Assembly (NCBI GenBank): GCA_029215795.1
Contig: JARDYH010000002.1
Coordinates: 298,809,973 to 298,873,972 of the forward strand
Length of the DNA stretch: 64,000 nt
DNA from: Anniella stebbinsi
Lineage: Eukaryota > Chordata > Lepidosauria > Squamata > Anniellidae
Direction of reading: 5' to 3'
The position numbers and the translations under genes were made by a program. The notes under the pieces were generated by a model that saw only the letters and a list, made by a program, of their open reading frames with translations, made no database searches and had not been told where the DNA came from. This document shows positions 1 through 13,009 of the stretch, in pieces. Position 1 is the first letter of the stretch, and each line of letters opens with the position of its first letter.

Positions 1-1201
<1,201 letters not shown>

Positions 1202-1249
1202 ATCAAGGCATCAATATTTATAGAAAACCACCTATCTACAAACAGCATG
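1202..1249 (+). CDS. ABLIM3: ABLIM3 coding exon (linker)
   Basis: This 48-base exon follows acceptor TTTTTACAG and ends at donor G|GTAAAC. It begins and ends in phase 1: the first two bases complete a codon begun upstream, and the last G joins the next exon as GAT (Asp). The translation is (D)QGINIYRKPPIYKQH, a block I recognise from the ABLIM linker after the LIM domains. It has no catalytic role; the linker is a low-complexity, phosphorylatable segment. Being symmetrical (1-1), the exon could be skipped without shifting the frame. Confidence 0.85.
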
Positions 1250-1742
1250 GTAAACCTTATTCTTTCTGTCTTCAAAATGGGTCAATTTAATATATTAATT
1301 ACCTGCATGGCAGAACAGTAGACTTACCCAGTGCTTAGTATTCATCTTTTAAAAAAATTGCTACATTAGTTGGTTATTGCCTGCTTTTCATGTTATGTTT
1401 TTTTTCTGATGTAAACAGAGTATTACTAAAAGATGCAAATGCACATGATATGCATCACTGCTTTAACTGTAATTTTCCACAGTATGAAAATCCATCATGG
1501 TTAGTTTGCTAAACAGTACCTTGCTTGTAAGCTAGCACTTTGCAACGTGTGTCTTACTGGCCTTTGTCTATCTAATTTTTAAGCCAGTATAGAAAGATAT
1601 TTTGTTTTGTTTTGTTTTTTAAAAAGGGAGGGGGAACTTAGCAGGTCAGCATTCTAAGTGGAAATTTGCTCAAAGATTTTGCATTCCTATTTTTTGAAAA
1701 GTTGAAAGCAATATATCTCTTGGAAACTCCTAACCAGTTAAG

Positions 1743-2061
1743 TAGGGTGACCAGATAAAATCCAGGTCAGGGCTCGTGTAACTTTAACAGTTGTAGAGAA
1801 AAGGGGATTTCAGCCAGTGTTATTTGTATGCAATTAGTTCCTGGTAATATTCCCTCTTCATCACAACAGTTAAAGTTGCAGGGGCCCTGCCTTCTTTTGT
1901 ATATTGTACTCTAGTATAGTGCCTGCACCTTTAACTGTTGTGATGAAGAGGGAATATCACCAGGAACTAACTGCATACAAATGACACTGGCTGAAATTCC
2001 CTTTTCTCTACAACTGTTAAAGTTACATGAGCCCTGACCTGGATTTTATCTGGTCACCCTA
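1743..2061 (-). mobile_element. Palindromic hAT-like MITE, copy 1
   Basis: A 319-base element with ends TAGGGTGACC / GGTCACCCTA, flanked on both sides by the 8-base duplication CAGTTAAG (1735-1742 and 2062-2069). Eight-base duplications are typical of hAT transposons. The two halves are near-perfect inverted repeats around a short asymmetric centre. The same element occurs at 9313-9632 with its centre reversed, so the two copies sit in opposite orientation. No coding capacity. Confidence 0.88.
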
Positions 2062-5000
2062 CAGTTAAGAAACTTTAATAGGAACAGTTAATTTCTTGGG
2101 GATGCTTCCAGATGGAGGGCACTTCCAGTCAAAAGGCATTGTGCTCCTATTCCACCATTTCCTTCTTAGGGTGCAAACCTATATGGATTGCCAGCAACCT
2201 CTGAACTGGAAGGCTGCTGACTATCAAAAGCAGGGCAGAGCAGTGGAGGTGATTTCTGCTAGATGAGCTATTTCACCTTGCATTTCTGTTAGACAGGCGA
2301 CCGCGCCTCAGGTGAAGGAGGCTGAGGCGGCCATAGGATATGTTGTATCATAGCTGCACCAAATTCCTCCCCCCAGGAATGCCCCCGTTTCCCTGTCTCC
2401 ATGCTCTGTTTTCCAACCGTGGAGAGGTAGATGGCACACCCTTCTCTCCATGCCAGCTACGAGGGAGAGGGGAGCACAATTTCTTGGTTCCGAGGTCAGA
2501 GTTCTGGCTCAGAGCCAGGAAACCAACTATCCTATGTGTCCCATCCCCTCCGACACGTTCTGTGGGTGTAGGATTGCTCCCTTAATTGATTTTTCTTGGT
2601 AAGAAAAAAGACAGAAAGAAGTGGAGGGTTCCAAATGAAAATCAATGTTGTCTGGAACCCTCCATAAAATACCTTTGTTGAAGCAGGGCAAATGCAGGAT
2701 AAAAGCCTCATCTGGAAGTATCCCAAGTGCCTAGCAGATCATAAATATCTTAAATAAATAAACACTCTGTACACTGTGTTCAAATGTGAACCATGTTCAC
2801 ATTTGAGGCTTTTACTGCAATTTTCATTAAGAGCAGACCCCAAGACAAAGAGTTATTTTTCAAAGAGCAGGTTGCCTTTGCTTGAACATTTACAGTGAGA
2901 ATGGTCAAGCTGTAGGCAGGTAGCTTTTTTTGCATATGGCTCCTTTGCACACTGTTGCAGCAATTCCATAACATCATAGACAAAGTTGGAACCATGACCC
3001 CCCAAAAAGAAAAAAAATGAGTGTATACCTTTTTGTTGTTGTTGTTACATTATCTCAGCCTCTATTTTTAACTATGAAGAAATAGATATATCCCAAAATA
3101 AATGTGAATGTGTCCTATAATATTTTTTCAAAGCTTTCATGGAACCATGAGATGACTGAGATGAGAAAGAGGAAATTATTTTTCCTCATTTTAACCTAAG
3201 CCTCTGCCCCAGCTTTTCTTCCTCTTACCTATCCATTTATGGAGATACATCCACAAAAGAAGGCTTCTTCCCCAGACATATCGGCTGCTGGATCATGCTC
3301 ATCTGAATGCTCATTTGAGGATAGTTGCTTCTCTATCTGCACTGCGGTGCTTTCAATGGCATGCACTTTCAGATGTGTTTTGTGATCTGGATGGGAAATA
3401 GACATGATGCCTATAAATGGGAATTATTTTTTCCCTTATAATACTGCTGTACCATTTTTATAATAACATTTCTAAGCAGCTCACGCTAAAATGCATGTAG
3501 AATACAGCATATAAACCATATGAAAACTTTTATCTAATAATAAAGCATTACACCAGAGACAACTGTAAAACAGAGCAAATTGTTTTCAAGAGGCGTTTGA
3601 AGCTTGCCAGTGTTTCTGCCTCTCGAACCATGGATGAGAGAGTGTTCCAGAGGGTGGGTGCTTCTGCTAAGAATTACATGGAATGCGTATAAGATGCAGT
3701 GACACAGCAAACCATGACTGTACTGTGTCTTGCTGTACTCAGTGGAGCTTAAACTAAAGTGACAAGAAACTGCTTTGTTCGCTTGGGCCAAGAACTAGAT
3801 TGTCTGAAATGCCAACAAAGGGTGTCTTTGAACATGTGTGAAGCGCCTTTCTCTTCCCACTGAGTAAACAAAGCCAAAATTCAAAGTAAAAAAGTCTGGT
3901 TCAAACTTGGTGTCTCCATCCCAGGCTTAAACCCCATCCGTTCTCATTTTAGAAATTAAACACCGACAATGGGATGTTTGATAATCAGTTGGGCCTCTTT
4001 TTTTTTTTAACAGCAGTAGTTACATTACAGTATTTTCTGAGGGCATAGCATTTGTCTTTGGAGATCCTATGTTGAAAATACACTTTTCATGGTACCTAGA
4101 AGTGGAAGTTATAATTATAGCTTTTTGATAAGTAGCCATTGAAAACATACATGTAAACAAAAAAACTAGAATGATCAAAAATTAACTGAGAAGACTCCAC
4201 AATATAGTATATAAAAGGGTTCAATTGCTTGAGGGCTGATGCTTATCATGGGTTGGCGTTATTATTCATATCTAATTATTTAATTTTTAATCATGCCATT
4301 TAATTTTTCCTTAACATTATTTTTATTTCTTTATGATTTTTATTGTGTCTACTCACCTCCCATTAACATGTGAATGTTTTACCACTGACCTCATCCATTC
4401 TAATACGTAAGTACTACTTGAAGTCATGCTTTTGTAGTCCCCTAATGAGCTACGGTAGCTATTCTTGACCCATTAAACTTAATTATTAAGCTTTATGGTT
4501 TGTCAGGAACTTCTTGTATACAGATACCCCACTTTGGTATGACATGGAGCAGAAAGTGTGAAATGCTTGTGCAGCTTCCATTTGTTTTATTTAAGCTAAT
4601 GCAGGAGATATTTTCAGTTGATTGCACTTCTTTTGAACAATAATTATTACAATTTCTAAAAAAAGGGGGGAAAAGGATAGGTTTCCCCCCACACACACAC
4701 ATAATCAACAAGTACACATGTGTGTCTCATTTGTTCTTCCCTCAAAACCATCACTAAATCAGTAGCTGGGAAATGTGATTCCTGTCTCCTAGATAACATG
4801 TTTATTATTATTGTGACTTCTGTGTGTCACTGGCCCTTGTCGGATATTGCTTAGAAAGTAGCCGTAAATGCATGGTGGGGAAGGAGAAGTGGGACCATGG
4901 TGCCAGCACACCCCTTTGATGTAGGCACTTTCAGCATGCCATCTGCAAATGGATGCCTATGCACATATGGCGAGATGTGTGTAGGTACTCCATGCAATCA

Positions 5001-5111
5001 GGACCCCTGCATGATCAGTATGGAAATCTGTCATGGTTAGCTTATTACACAGTACCCTATCTAATTTTTAAGCCAGTATAGAAAGGTGTTTTACTCGATG
5101 CAATTACCTGT

Positions 5112-5402
5112 AAGAACATAAGAGGACCATGTTGGATCAGACCATGCTCTGTCTGGTCCAGCATTCTGTTGACACAGTGGCCAACCAGTCGCCCATGGGA
5201 AACCCACAAACAGGACATGAGTGTAACAGCACCTACCCACCCATGTTCCCCATAAACTGGTGTACAAAGGCGTACTGCCTCTGATACTGGAACTAGCTTC
5301 TAGCCATCAGGACTGGTAGGCATTGAGAGCCTTCTCCTCCATGAATTTGTCCAATCCTCTCTTAAAGGCATCTAATTTAGTGGCCATCAGTGAATTCCAT
5401 AG
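5112..5402 (+). repeat. Interspersed repeat, left part (split by L2 insertion)
   Basis: Starts AAGAACATAAGAGGACCATG and runs through a segment ending GAATTCCATAG, a repeat type I recognise as common in reptile genomes. Its continuation (TTTAACTATGTGCTGTGTGA) resumes at about 6036 after an inserted LINE. The repeat class is not settled from sequence alone. Confidence 0.65.
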
Positions 5403-6031
5403 CATAATAATAATAATAATAATATATTTATTTATTTATTTATTACCCGCCTCTCCCTCTGGATCGAGGCGGGGAACAACACCAATACAAAACAGCGTAA
5501 AATACATAAAACTGATTAAAAACATACAAAACTAATACATTATTAAAAAGCATCTTAAAATTCAACTGGGTAGGCCTGCCCAAAGAGATCAATCTTTATA
5601 GTTTCCTTAAATTCTGGAAGACTGTTAAGTTGGCAAATCTCTCCCGGCAGGCCATTCCACAGTCTGGGATCGGCAGAAGAGAAGGTCCTCTGGGTAACAG
5701 TTGTCAGCCTAGTTTTTGCTAACTGGAGTAAGTTCTTCCCAGAGGACCTGAGCGTGCAGGGCGGATTATATGGGAGAAGGCGATCCCACAGGTAACCTGG
5801 ACCCAAACCATGTAGGGCTTTAAAGGTAATAACCAACACTTTGTACTTCGCCCAGAAACGAATTGGCAGCAAGCAAAGTAATTTTAGGTGTATTGATGAC
5901 CAACCTGGCTGACATATTTTGAACTAATTGTAGTTTCCGGACTAGGCACAGAGGTAGCCTATGTACAGTCGAGCCTCAAAGTTAGCAACGCGTGCACTAC
6001 CGTCTTCAGGTCTTCCAACTCTAGGAAGCGA
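5403..6031 (-). mobile_element. L2-type LINE 3' end, inserted into another repeat
   Basis: On the minus strand the segment reads as the C-terminal part of an L2-like reverse transcriptase ORF, with a broken upstream stretch resembling the family's HAL.TSRLDYCN block. An open 105-codon frame follows (5872-5555), containing ITFKALHGLGPGYL, RTFSSADPRLWNGLP and a LPEFK..IK.LF ending. After the stop come a short 3' UTR, an A/T-rich GAGGCGGGTAATAAATAAA-type tail and an (ATT)n microsatellite, as in L2 elements. The insertion is bounded by a possible ATAG duplication (5399-5402 and 6032-6035). The element is 5'-truncated and dead. Confidence 0.8.
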
Positions 6032-6142
6032 ATAGTTTAACTATGTGCTGTGTGAAGAGGTACTTCCTTTTGTCTGTCCTAATCTCCCACCAATCAGCTT
6101 TGTGGGATGACCCTGGGTTCTAGTATTATGAGGAAAGGGAGG
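6032..6142 (+). repeat. Interspersed repeat, right part (continuation of 5112-5402)
   Basis: Continues the repeat interrupted at 5402: AACTATGTGCTGTGTGAAGA, then TACTTCCTTTTGTCTGTCCT, then an ACCAATCAGCTTTGTGGGAT block. Together the two parts form one older element split by the younger LINE. Confidence 0.6.
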
Positions 6143-7369
6143 AAAAATGCCAGTATATGGCTAAAACCTATGCTAGCACAGCTGTGTGTAGGTATCACTT
6201 TGCAGATATCACCCTGCATGTGCATACATAAGGGGAGCAGGGCCAGCGAAAGGCACAGCTTTGGAGCCCAGCCTTGTGACACATTTCTACTTCGCCCCCC
6301 CCCCCCCATGCATGTAGAAGGAATAAAGCTTAATGACAAACAACCACACAACAACCCACCCATAATGCCCTTGCTGTCATGTTAAATGTTAGCCTTTTAA
6401 ATAGAAGTTTGGAGGCTGTGTGCATCACCTTGTTACACAACTCCAGTGTAGCCAAGAATACCACAAGGTTAACGCTCTTTCATTCCCTCCATCCTGCAGC
6501 ATTTTGCAAACTTCTCAAAGTTCACTTATTCTTTGTACTTTCATTTTTATCTTCTCACATGCTGGAGAATGGATTTAAGTAGACTTTGAAAGGTGTGGTA
6601 ACAGAGGGGATGGAGAAGATTACCCCCTGCTTCATAGTGTGTGAACAGAGTGTCACGCTATTGCCCTTTTAAAAAGGGACTTGAAGTGTTGTGCACGTTC
6701 TGAAATATCATGGGTGCACAGTTTAAGTGAAAATGTAAAAAGGCCTCATTAATTTTAATTGAGCCATAAATTCTCTAAGAAAGTCTATATGCAAGTGGAG
6801 GATCAATACCTGTATTGACTCCTTCTTTTCTGATGCAAACATGGCCCCATAGAACTGGTTTACGTGTCCTAAAATAGGCCTCTGTGGTTTAGCTAACTCT
6901 GTGACGTCTGAAAAAGACCCTTTGGCAGCTTTCAAAAATGCAAACTTAAAACAGGAAAGTAAAAAAAAAAAATGGGAAAAATATAATTTTCTAGTTCATG
7001 CCCTTTTCTAACTTTCTTTTTTCAATTGCTTCATGCACAATGGATTCAACCTAACATTTTGTAATTGAGAACTGCTAAGGATGAAGCTACACTGTCATTT
7101 TGTATGTGTAAAACTGTCCGAAGGTTATTTTCTTGCACATGCCATCACATTGCAAGGCTATACTGATCTTACAGTAGTTGAGGTGCATCTCATGGCAATG
7201 TTTCCAATGCCATAATGAAAGTATAACTTCACCCTAAATGCATTTTCAGTATCAATTACACACCATCATTACACCTTACTTTGGGATCAGTTTCAAATGT
7301 TGGCTGCATTGTTTGCATGAACCCTGGTACACACCTGGCTTGCACATAATGGCAACCCATGGGTTATTT

Positions 7370-7700
7370 AATTCATGGGTTGTCAGGGTTCTGCCCCCCT
7401 TCTCACTACGTCTGCTTTGCATCCAATTTAGCAAGCAAACCAAGAACATCCCATTCCTGGATTGTTTGCTGTGATGTCTGAACTTGGCACCCTGGGTTGT
7501 TGAGGGAAGAAACGATCCAGAGTTTTAACCCATAGCTTGTTGTTCGGTTAAAACTCTGGGTTGTTTTTCCCTCAAAAACCTAAAGTGCCAAACAGGGAGG
7601 TTCCTGAGTTGTTTGCTAAACTGTATGCAAAGTGGAAGCGGTGAACTGCCAAGAGGCCGTATGCTCAATTGCATGCATCCCCAACCAACCATGGGTTCAC
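7370..7700. mobile_element. Foldback (palindromic) MITE
   Basis: The sequence is an imperfect palindrome centred near 7537. GGTTGTTGAGGGAAGAAACG on the left pairs with TTTTTCCCTCAAAAACC on the right, and CTTTGCATCCAATTTAGCAA pairs with TTGCTAAACTGTATGCAAAG further out. No coding capacity. The exact ends and target duplication were not resolved. Confidence 0.65.
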
Positions 7701-8895
7701 ATGTAATGAACAATCCTGAGTTAATTAACAGATGCTTAGCTATTACTTGTGAAGCAAATCATATGATCATACCTTGAATTCATGGGCAGTTGCTGATGTA
7801 AATTTCAAGAATGCTCAATTAGTACTTTAAGCAAAATTAAATGAAGTTAATTATCCTCTAGTTACCCAACTACTGATTTGGACTGATAAAAAATTATGTA
7901 TTTAATGAATTTGATCAGGAAAAGATATTATATAACAGATATGTTTTGGTGATTAAAGCACTGCAAATTCTGTTCCCACTGGGGGGGAAATGCTCTTAAA
8001 ATGACATAGAATGTTCTTGCCTTACATGGACACCAAATTGACACCCTCTTTTTATTAAAGGCTGTTACTAAAAAGAAATGAAAAAAATCTGTGTGCTCTC
8101 TTTGAAGCCATTCTAATGGCCAAACAACATTTTCTGCTAATTGTGTAGGTGTAGCTGAACCTGAAATTTTTCTTTACTCCAGTGTAATTGTACATGGTCC
8201 CAATTCAAATCAAGAACAGTGTATTACATGTGGGAAGTTTTCAACTTTCTCTGCTATCATCATGGATTTAAAAAAGAAGAAATTCTCTAGTGGAGTCCTA
8301 GAGGCTTTTTAAAAAAAAATTACCACCACCACCACAGGTTTGGTAGTGGAATTTCAGGGGGAAATGAGGCAGGTGTAGGGATGTTTTATCCCCTCCTCCC
8401 AGAGCATGCTGGTCATGATCCAAATTGGGACTGCACACAGTTACACCGAAGTAAAAAAATTGGGCTCAGAACACGTGATTAGCAGAACATGCAGTTTGGC
8501 CCTAAAAGTGCATACAGATCTAGCATTATTTGAGTGGTATGGGTACTGTTCTGTTCAAACAAACAATTTTCTCTCCTGGGTCAGCTTTGGTAAAACTGAT
8601 TCTGCAGGTTTGCTGTAGATGTTGGCTGTGCACACTGCTGACTGGCTGGCACCCGTGATGTCACAGTCCCCACTCCTCCACCCCACTCCTCCATCCTTGG
8701 AATAATTGTGCAAATCTTTTTTTATTGTGTTATTTTTTTAAAAAAAATAAGGCAGCTAACTTTTAATTCTGGAGTGGGGAATCTTTTTTCTGTTGAGGAC
8801 AAAATTCCCCCAGGGTAATTTGGGCACACATGCCACTACTTAAAAGTGAGTGAGTGAGCCAAAAGTGAGTGAGTCTTTTCCCCTGCTAGCCCCTT

Positions 8896-8932
8896 TTCTA
8901 TTTCTTTCTTTCTTTCTTTTTCTTTCTGATAC
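8896..8932. repeat. (TTTC)n simple repeat
   Basis: Short pyrimidine tetranucleotide tract TTTCTTTCTTTCTTTC with flanking variants. Confidence 0.8.
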
Positions 8933-9160
8933 CTTGTTCTTTCCTCCTCTTCATCTCGTCAAGTGGGCTACTGCGAGGGGCAAAGTTTGCTTCTGCCAGA
9001 GACCTGAACTGATTGCTTGCAGACTGGGGCGTTTGAAAGGATCCCAGTCTGCCTATCCCTGGTTTGAAATGAATAAACATACATGTGGTGCTTTTAAAAT
9101 AAATGTGAACATCCCGCCAGAAGCATGACTTATTGGTATGTATGTTTTTGACAATAGGAC

Positions 9161-9805
9161 CATTCACACAACATGCTAACCCACACTGAGTGGGTTGTTG
9201 TTGAGCCATGGATTGGTTGTTGAACCATGTGTTAGTGTGTTGTCTGAACCCAGAACATTTTCTGCATTGTGGCAAATTCTTTTCAAAAAAGCCACCTTGA
9301 GAGCCCATGGTTTAGGGTGACCAGATAAAATCCAGGTCAGGGCTCATGTAACTTTAACAGTTGTAGAGAAAAGGGAATTTCAGCCAGTGTCATTTGTATG
9401 CAATTAGTTCCTGGTGAAATTCCCTCTTCATCACAACAGTTAAAGTTGCAGGTACTATACTAGAGTGACCATATACAAAAGAAGGCAGGGCCCCTGCAAC
9501 TTTAACTGTTGTGATGAAGAGGGGATTTCACCAGGAACTAATTGCATACAAATGACACTGGCTGAAATTTCCTTTTCTCTACAACTGTTAAAGTTACATG
9601 AGCCCTGACCTGGATTTTATTTGGTCACTCTACCATGGTTTGTTGGTTGATTGTTCAAGGTGGTTAACAAGCCACCCTGTGAAAAATGTTCTGGATTCAG
9701 ACAACACAATAACTCATGGTTCAGCAAACAACCCACAGTTCAATAGCAACCCACACTCCACCACTGATTCTGGGTAAACATGTTGGGTGAACAGCCCCAT
9801 TGTGA
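9161..9805. mobile_element. Large foldback element hosting a nested hAT MITE
   Basis: The outer halves are inverted copies: left CCATTCACACAACATGCTAA matches the reverse complement of the right end AACATGTTGGGTGAACAGCC, and CCAGAACATTTTCTGCATTG pairs with GAAAAATGTTCTGGATTCAG. Its central region was disrupted by the MITE at 9313-9632, so the outer element was originally about 320 bases. No coding capacity. Confidence 0.75.
9313..9632 (+). mobile_element. Palindromic hAT-like MITE, copy 2 (nested)
   Basis: A 320-base copy of the element at 1743-2061, with ends TAGGGTGACC / GGTCACTCTA. It is flanked by the perfect 8-base duplication CCATGGTT (9305-9312 and 9633-9640). The asymmetric centre, containing CATATACAAAAGAAGGCAGG, is reversed relative to copy 1. 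Confidence 0.9.
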
Positions 9806-10096
9806 AGGTAGAAGGAAACCAAGCTTCCTCCATGAGAGAAAACTCCACTGACTCCTTACTTAATGCTATATTTGTATGCACACAATAAGTCTGCAGTTCT
9901 AATGAAACTTAAAATTTGGCCTTGGGATGTTGAGGGGTGGTTTCATCTGTTGCTAAATAAGGTCATGAATAGCCAGTGCATATATTAACTATTTGAGTTG
10001 TAAGAGAACTTGACATGGGAAAGAACCATAGCATTGATGTAGGCTGTCATACAGCAATTTAATCTGATAGTTTAAGTCCCCCTGATTGCCATCTAG

Positions 10097-10243
10097 ATGC
10101 AGCTGCTCTGGCAGCCCAGAACAAGCCTTTCGATGATATCATCAAGTCCTCCAAGTTCCCAGCAGCCCACGCTCCAGCACCCAACGAGATTCCAAAGATT
10201 GAGACAGAATACTGGCCAGGTCCTCCCTCACTTGCGGCTGTAG
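10097..10243 (+). CDS. ABLIM3: ABLIM3 coding exon (linker)
   Basis: This 147-base exon follows acceptor TTGCCATCTAG and ends at donor G|GTATGG, phase 1 at both ends. The translation starts by completing Asp and continues AAALAAQNKPFDDIIKSSKF, then PAAHAPAPNEIPKIETEYWP and GPPSLAAV. It is the most distinctive linker segment in the window and matches the ABLIM3/2 type. The proline-rich, TEYWPGPPSL-bearing stretch is probably disordered with a short binding motif; that is inference. Length divisible by three allows skipping without a frameshift. Confidence 0.87.
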   Translation: MQLLWQPRTSLSMISSSPPSSQQPTLQHPTRFQRLRQNTGQVLPHLRL

Positions 10244-10369
10244 GTATGGAACAAGTGACATGGGCAAAAACACAGCTTCCTGCTACCTATAAATAAACTC
10301 AGACTGATATTCATGCTGAAATGTGTCAGATACAGGGACATGGATCTTATGGATGCTACACTAAAGTGT

Positions 10370-10495
10370 AGAATCCAGCTAAAGTCCTTTTTAGAGCAGA
10401 CCCATTGAAATGAATGGCACTTAATTTAGTCACAACTAACTTAAGTCCCACTCATTTCAATGGATCTACTCTAAGTAGGACTTTAGCTGGATTCT
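10370..10495. mobile_element. Palindromic MITE (CATTTCAATGGGTCTACTCT family)
   Basis: Left arm AGAATCCAGCTAAAGTCCTT and right arm AGGACTTTAGCTGGATTCT are inverted copies, as are CCCATTGAAATGAATGG and CTCATTTCAATGGATCTACT. A related copy lies at 47087-47223. Confidence 0.8.
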
Positions 10496-10507
10496 GTCCA
10501 TTGGTTT

Positions 10508-10615
10508 GGATCCAGATTGAATCATGCTTAAGAGCAAAGCCATTGAAATCAATAGGACTTCATGACTAATTTAATTTCAATGGATCTACTCTAGGTATGA
10601 CTACATTTCAATCCA
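10508..10615. mobile_element. Second palindromic MITE copy, adjacent
   Basis: Immediately follows the previous copy. It shares the internal CATTGAAAT.. / TTTCAATGGATCTACTCT arms but has different outer bases (GGATCCAGATTGAAT / ATTTCAATCC). The tandem arrangement suggests insertion next to, or into, an existing copy. Confidence 0.65.
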
Positions 10616-11185
10616 CAATATTATGTGAAAGGTGGGGGAAAGCCCTGGAAATTCCTGTAGAATTTATAACTTCAAAACTGCTTGTGGGGTTTCAGATCTG
10701 CAAAATATGCGTTACAGAGGGATGCAACTCCCAAATTCTTCTCACTAGGCGCCCCCTCCCACTCATTTTTCATTTCAAATTTCCCAGAGTTCCTAAAGAC
10801 ATTGGAGGGGGGGGTAGCACAGGATGTGCTCACCAAAGTGTGCACGTTTTCCTTGATTTTCCCTTTAAAAAGCATTTGGCCTCCAAACTCCAAAGTACTC
10901 TTTGAATTCAGTGAGTTTAAATGGGGATTTTGAGGTGTCAGTGGAACACTTTCCGAGAAGTAAAATGAGAAGAATCTGGATGTGCCTGTTTATATCGCCC
11001 CCTGGATCATGACCATAAATATTCTGAAGGCTGTGTCCATGGAATTTGGACTACAAAGGCAAGGTATGCCTAAAGTAAGGTTACAAATGAGACTTCTCTT
11101 GACAACCTCATGAAAGCCGATGTGATACCTTGAATTCTGCAATGAAGCCTGATCTCTGTCTCATTCTATCACTTGAGGATTCACA

Positions 11186-11463
11186 GAGCCAGTCCTACCA
11201 TGAGGCAGAGTGAGGCAGCTGCCTCTAGCAGCAAATGTTGAGGGTGTCCCCTTGCCATTTCCCCCTGAGCTCCCCCTCGTGATCTGGCACCTGGCAAGAA
11301 AGCAAGTTGATGGCCCAGGTGAACTTGCTGTCTCACCTAGTTGCCTTCTCCCAACACATTGCAGTCAGTGCCACTGGGGGAAATCCCTGAGTGAGTGAGC
11401 AGACAGAGAAGCAGCCAGCCCAACCCACATACTCCAGCAAGTATCACTCATGATACAACCTGG

Positions 11464-11494
<31 letters not shown>

Positions 11495-11720
11495 TTTGTT
11501 TGAGCAGGCACCAGGTGGAGCAGTGAGTGAGCAGTAGCAAGGTGTTAGAAGTCAGAGCTGTGTCCGACATCCGTAAGCTAGCCTGGTGCCTTCCAGCATG
11601 GTGAAAGATGTCGTCCTGTCACCCTTGTTGACGTCTGATCCATTTTTGCATGCAGAATGAGGGTGCCCCAGCTTGTCTGAATCTGAAAGCAAAATGTCTT
11701 GGACTGGCCTTGGCTGTAGA
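11186..11720 (+). repeat. Dispersed repeat, CAGGGCTGGCCCTA-type, copy 1
   Basis: Begins AGAGCCAGTCCTACCATGAG and ends GCAAAATGTCTTGGACTGGC. Both ends recur at 59397-59657, and in reverse orientation at 37613-37873. The ends are roughly inverted (a GGGCTGGCCC-like core), suggesting a non-autonomous hAT-like transposon. Internal sequence differs between copies. Confidence 0.6.
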
Positions 11721-13009
11721 AAATAATATCTCTAGGGTTCTTGATAAACAGTCACAGTACAAATTGCTTTAAAGTAAATGACATTATAGTGGACTATTTG
11801 CAACATCATTGTGCCTTAAGATGTTTGTTTATTTCCCATGTTGTTTTTCATTCTTTTTTAAATCTTATTTTAAGCCCAATGTGTGTGTCATCCATAGTCT
11901 GTACGAGTAGTAGATTCAATATCTGTGGGTTACATGTTGTATACTAAAGCCTGATTCACAAGCTACTGTTTGGCCATGGGAAAGTGGACATGAGATTATT
12001 TTACTATATCAGTTTCCTTTGGGCGAGCATGTTTACATTAAGAGATTTTACCATGTCCATCTCATGTGGGAAAAGGCATCTCCTGGTGGTATTTCCCTTT
12101 CAAAATGTATATTGTAAATATACATTTTAAAATGTGTCTGAAATTATATATATACTGTGCCACAATTGAGGACAAGGGCTCAGTTACCATGTGGCATGGT
12201 AAATTCCAGGTCTGACCATGTTAGGGTGCGTGAAATCATTATATTCGCCATACAAAACTGACGTAACTAAAATAATCTCATATTGACTTCACCAAATTGA
12301 AAAGTAACTGGTAAATAGGACTGAAGGCAGGGATATGCATATCTCCAAAAGTCAGGCTGTCATTCCTTCTTCTAGCTTGACATGTGTTTGTTTGTGATCC
12401 TAGATTTATTACTTTTAAAGCAAATTTCCAACCCTCACATACACTAAATTTGAAAATGTTAGCAGTATCTGCTAGAGGTTTAAGACCCAGAAGGACCCAG
12501 TGGTTTCATAGGCCTTAACTAGGTGTGTATGTGTATATTTTAAGACCCTGAAAATTGCTTATGACAAGGAAAAGTAGCTTCAGGAGTCGGCAGTTTTCAG
12601 CAGAGACAACCCTGACCTTTTCCCCATGTGCCATTTTGCCACCTTCCCCTCCCAAGCTGCTTCTCCCTTCTTGCAAACATGGTTCCAGAGTCATGTTTGT
12701 GACGGGGTGGGTGACGAGGTGGGGAAATGGGTCTAGAACTTTGTATGGAGAATAGTGGATTTTCTGCCTATCTCCAGAAAATTGTGGCCTCCCAAAGCTT
12801 CTATTCTTTATTAAAAGCAGCCATTGGTCTTCAAATGTATGTATATACAAATTTCACAGAATAATCTATTTTATACAAATTCAGTGAATTGTATATTTTA
12901 CTATTTATCAGTTATGTAGCACTTCTAATTTGTCGAGTGCTTTACACACACTGTCTTTTTTTGGTATTTTCCCTCATTATTATTCTCATTTTGCATATGA
13001 AAAACCAAT

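Larger units (their letters stand above)
1250..10096 (+). other. ABLIM3 intron, 8.8 kb
   Basis: This intron separates the exons at 1202 and 10097. It holds a hAT-type miniature element (1743-2061), an L2 fragment nested in another repeat (5112-6142), a foldback element (7370-7700) and a doubly nested foldback (9161-9805). The rest is unassigned AT-rich sequence. No additional exon is needed, because the phases of the flanking exons match. Confidence 0.75.

Noticed and set aside
8898..9308. 136-codon minus-strand frame
   Set aside because: It runs across the TTTC repeat and the foldback element; no protein similarity.
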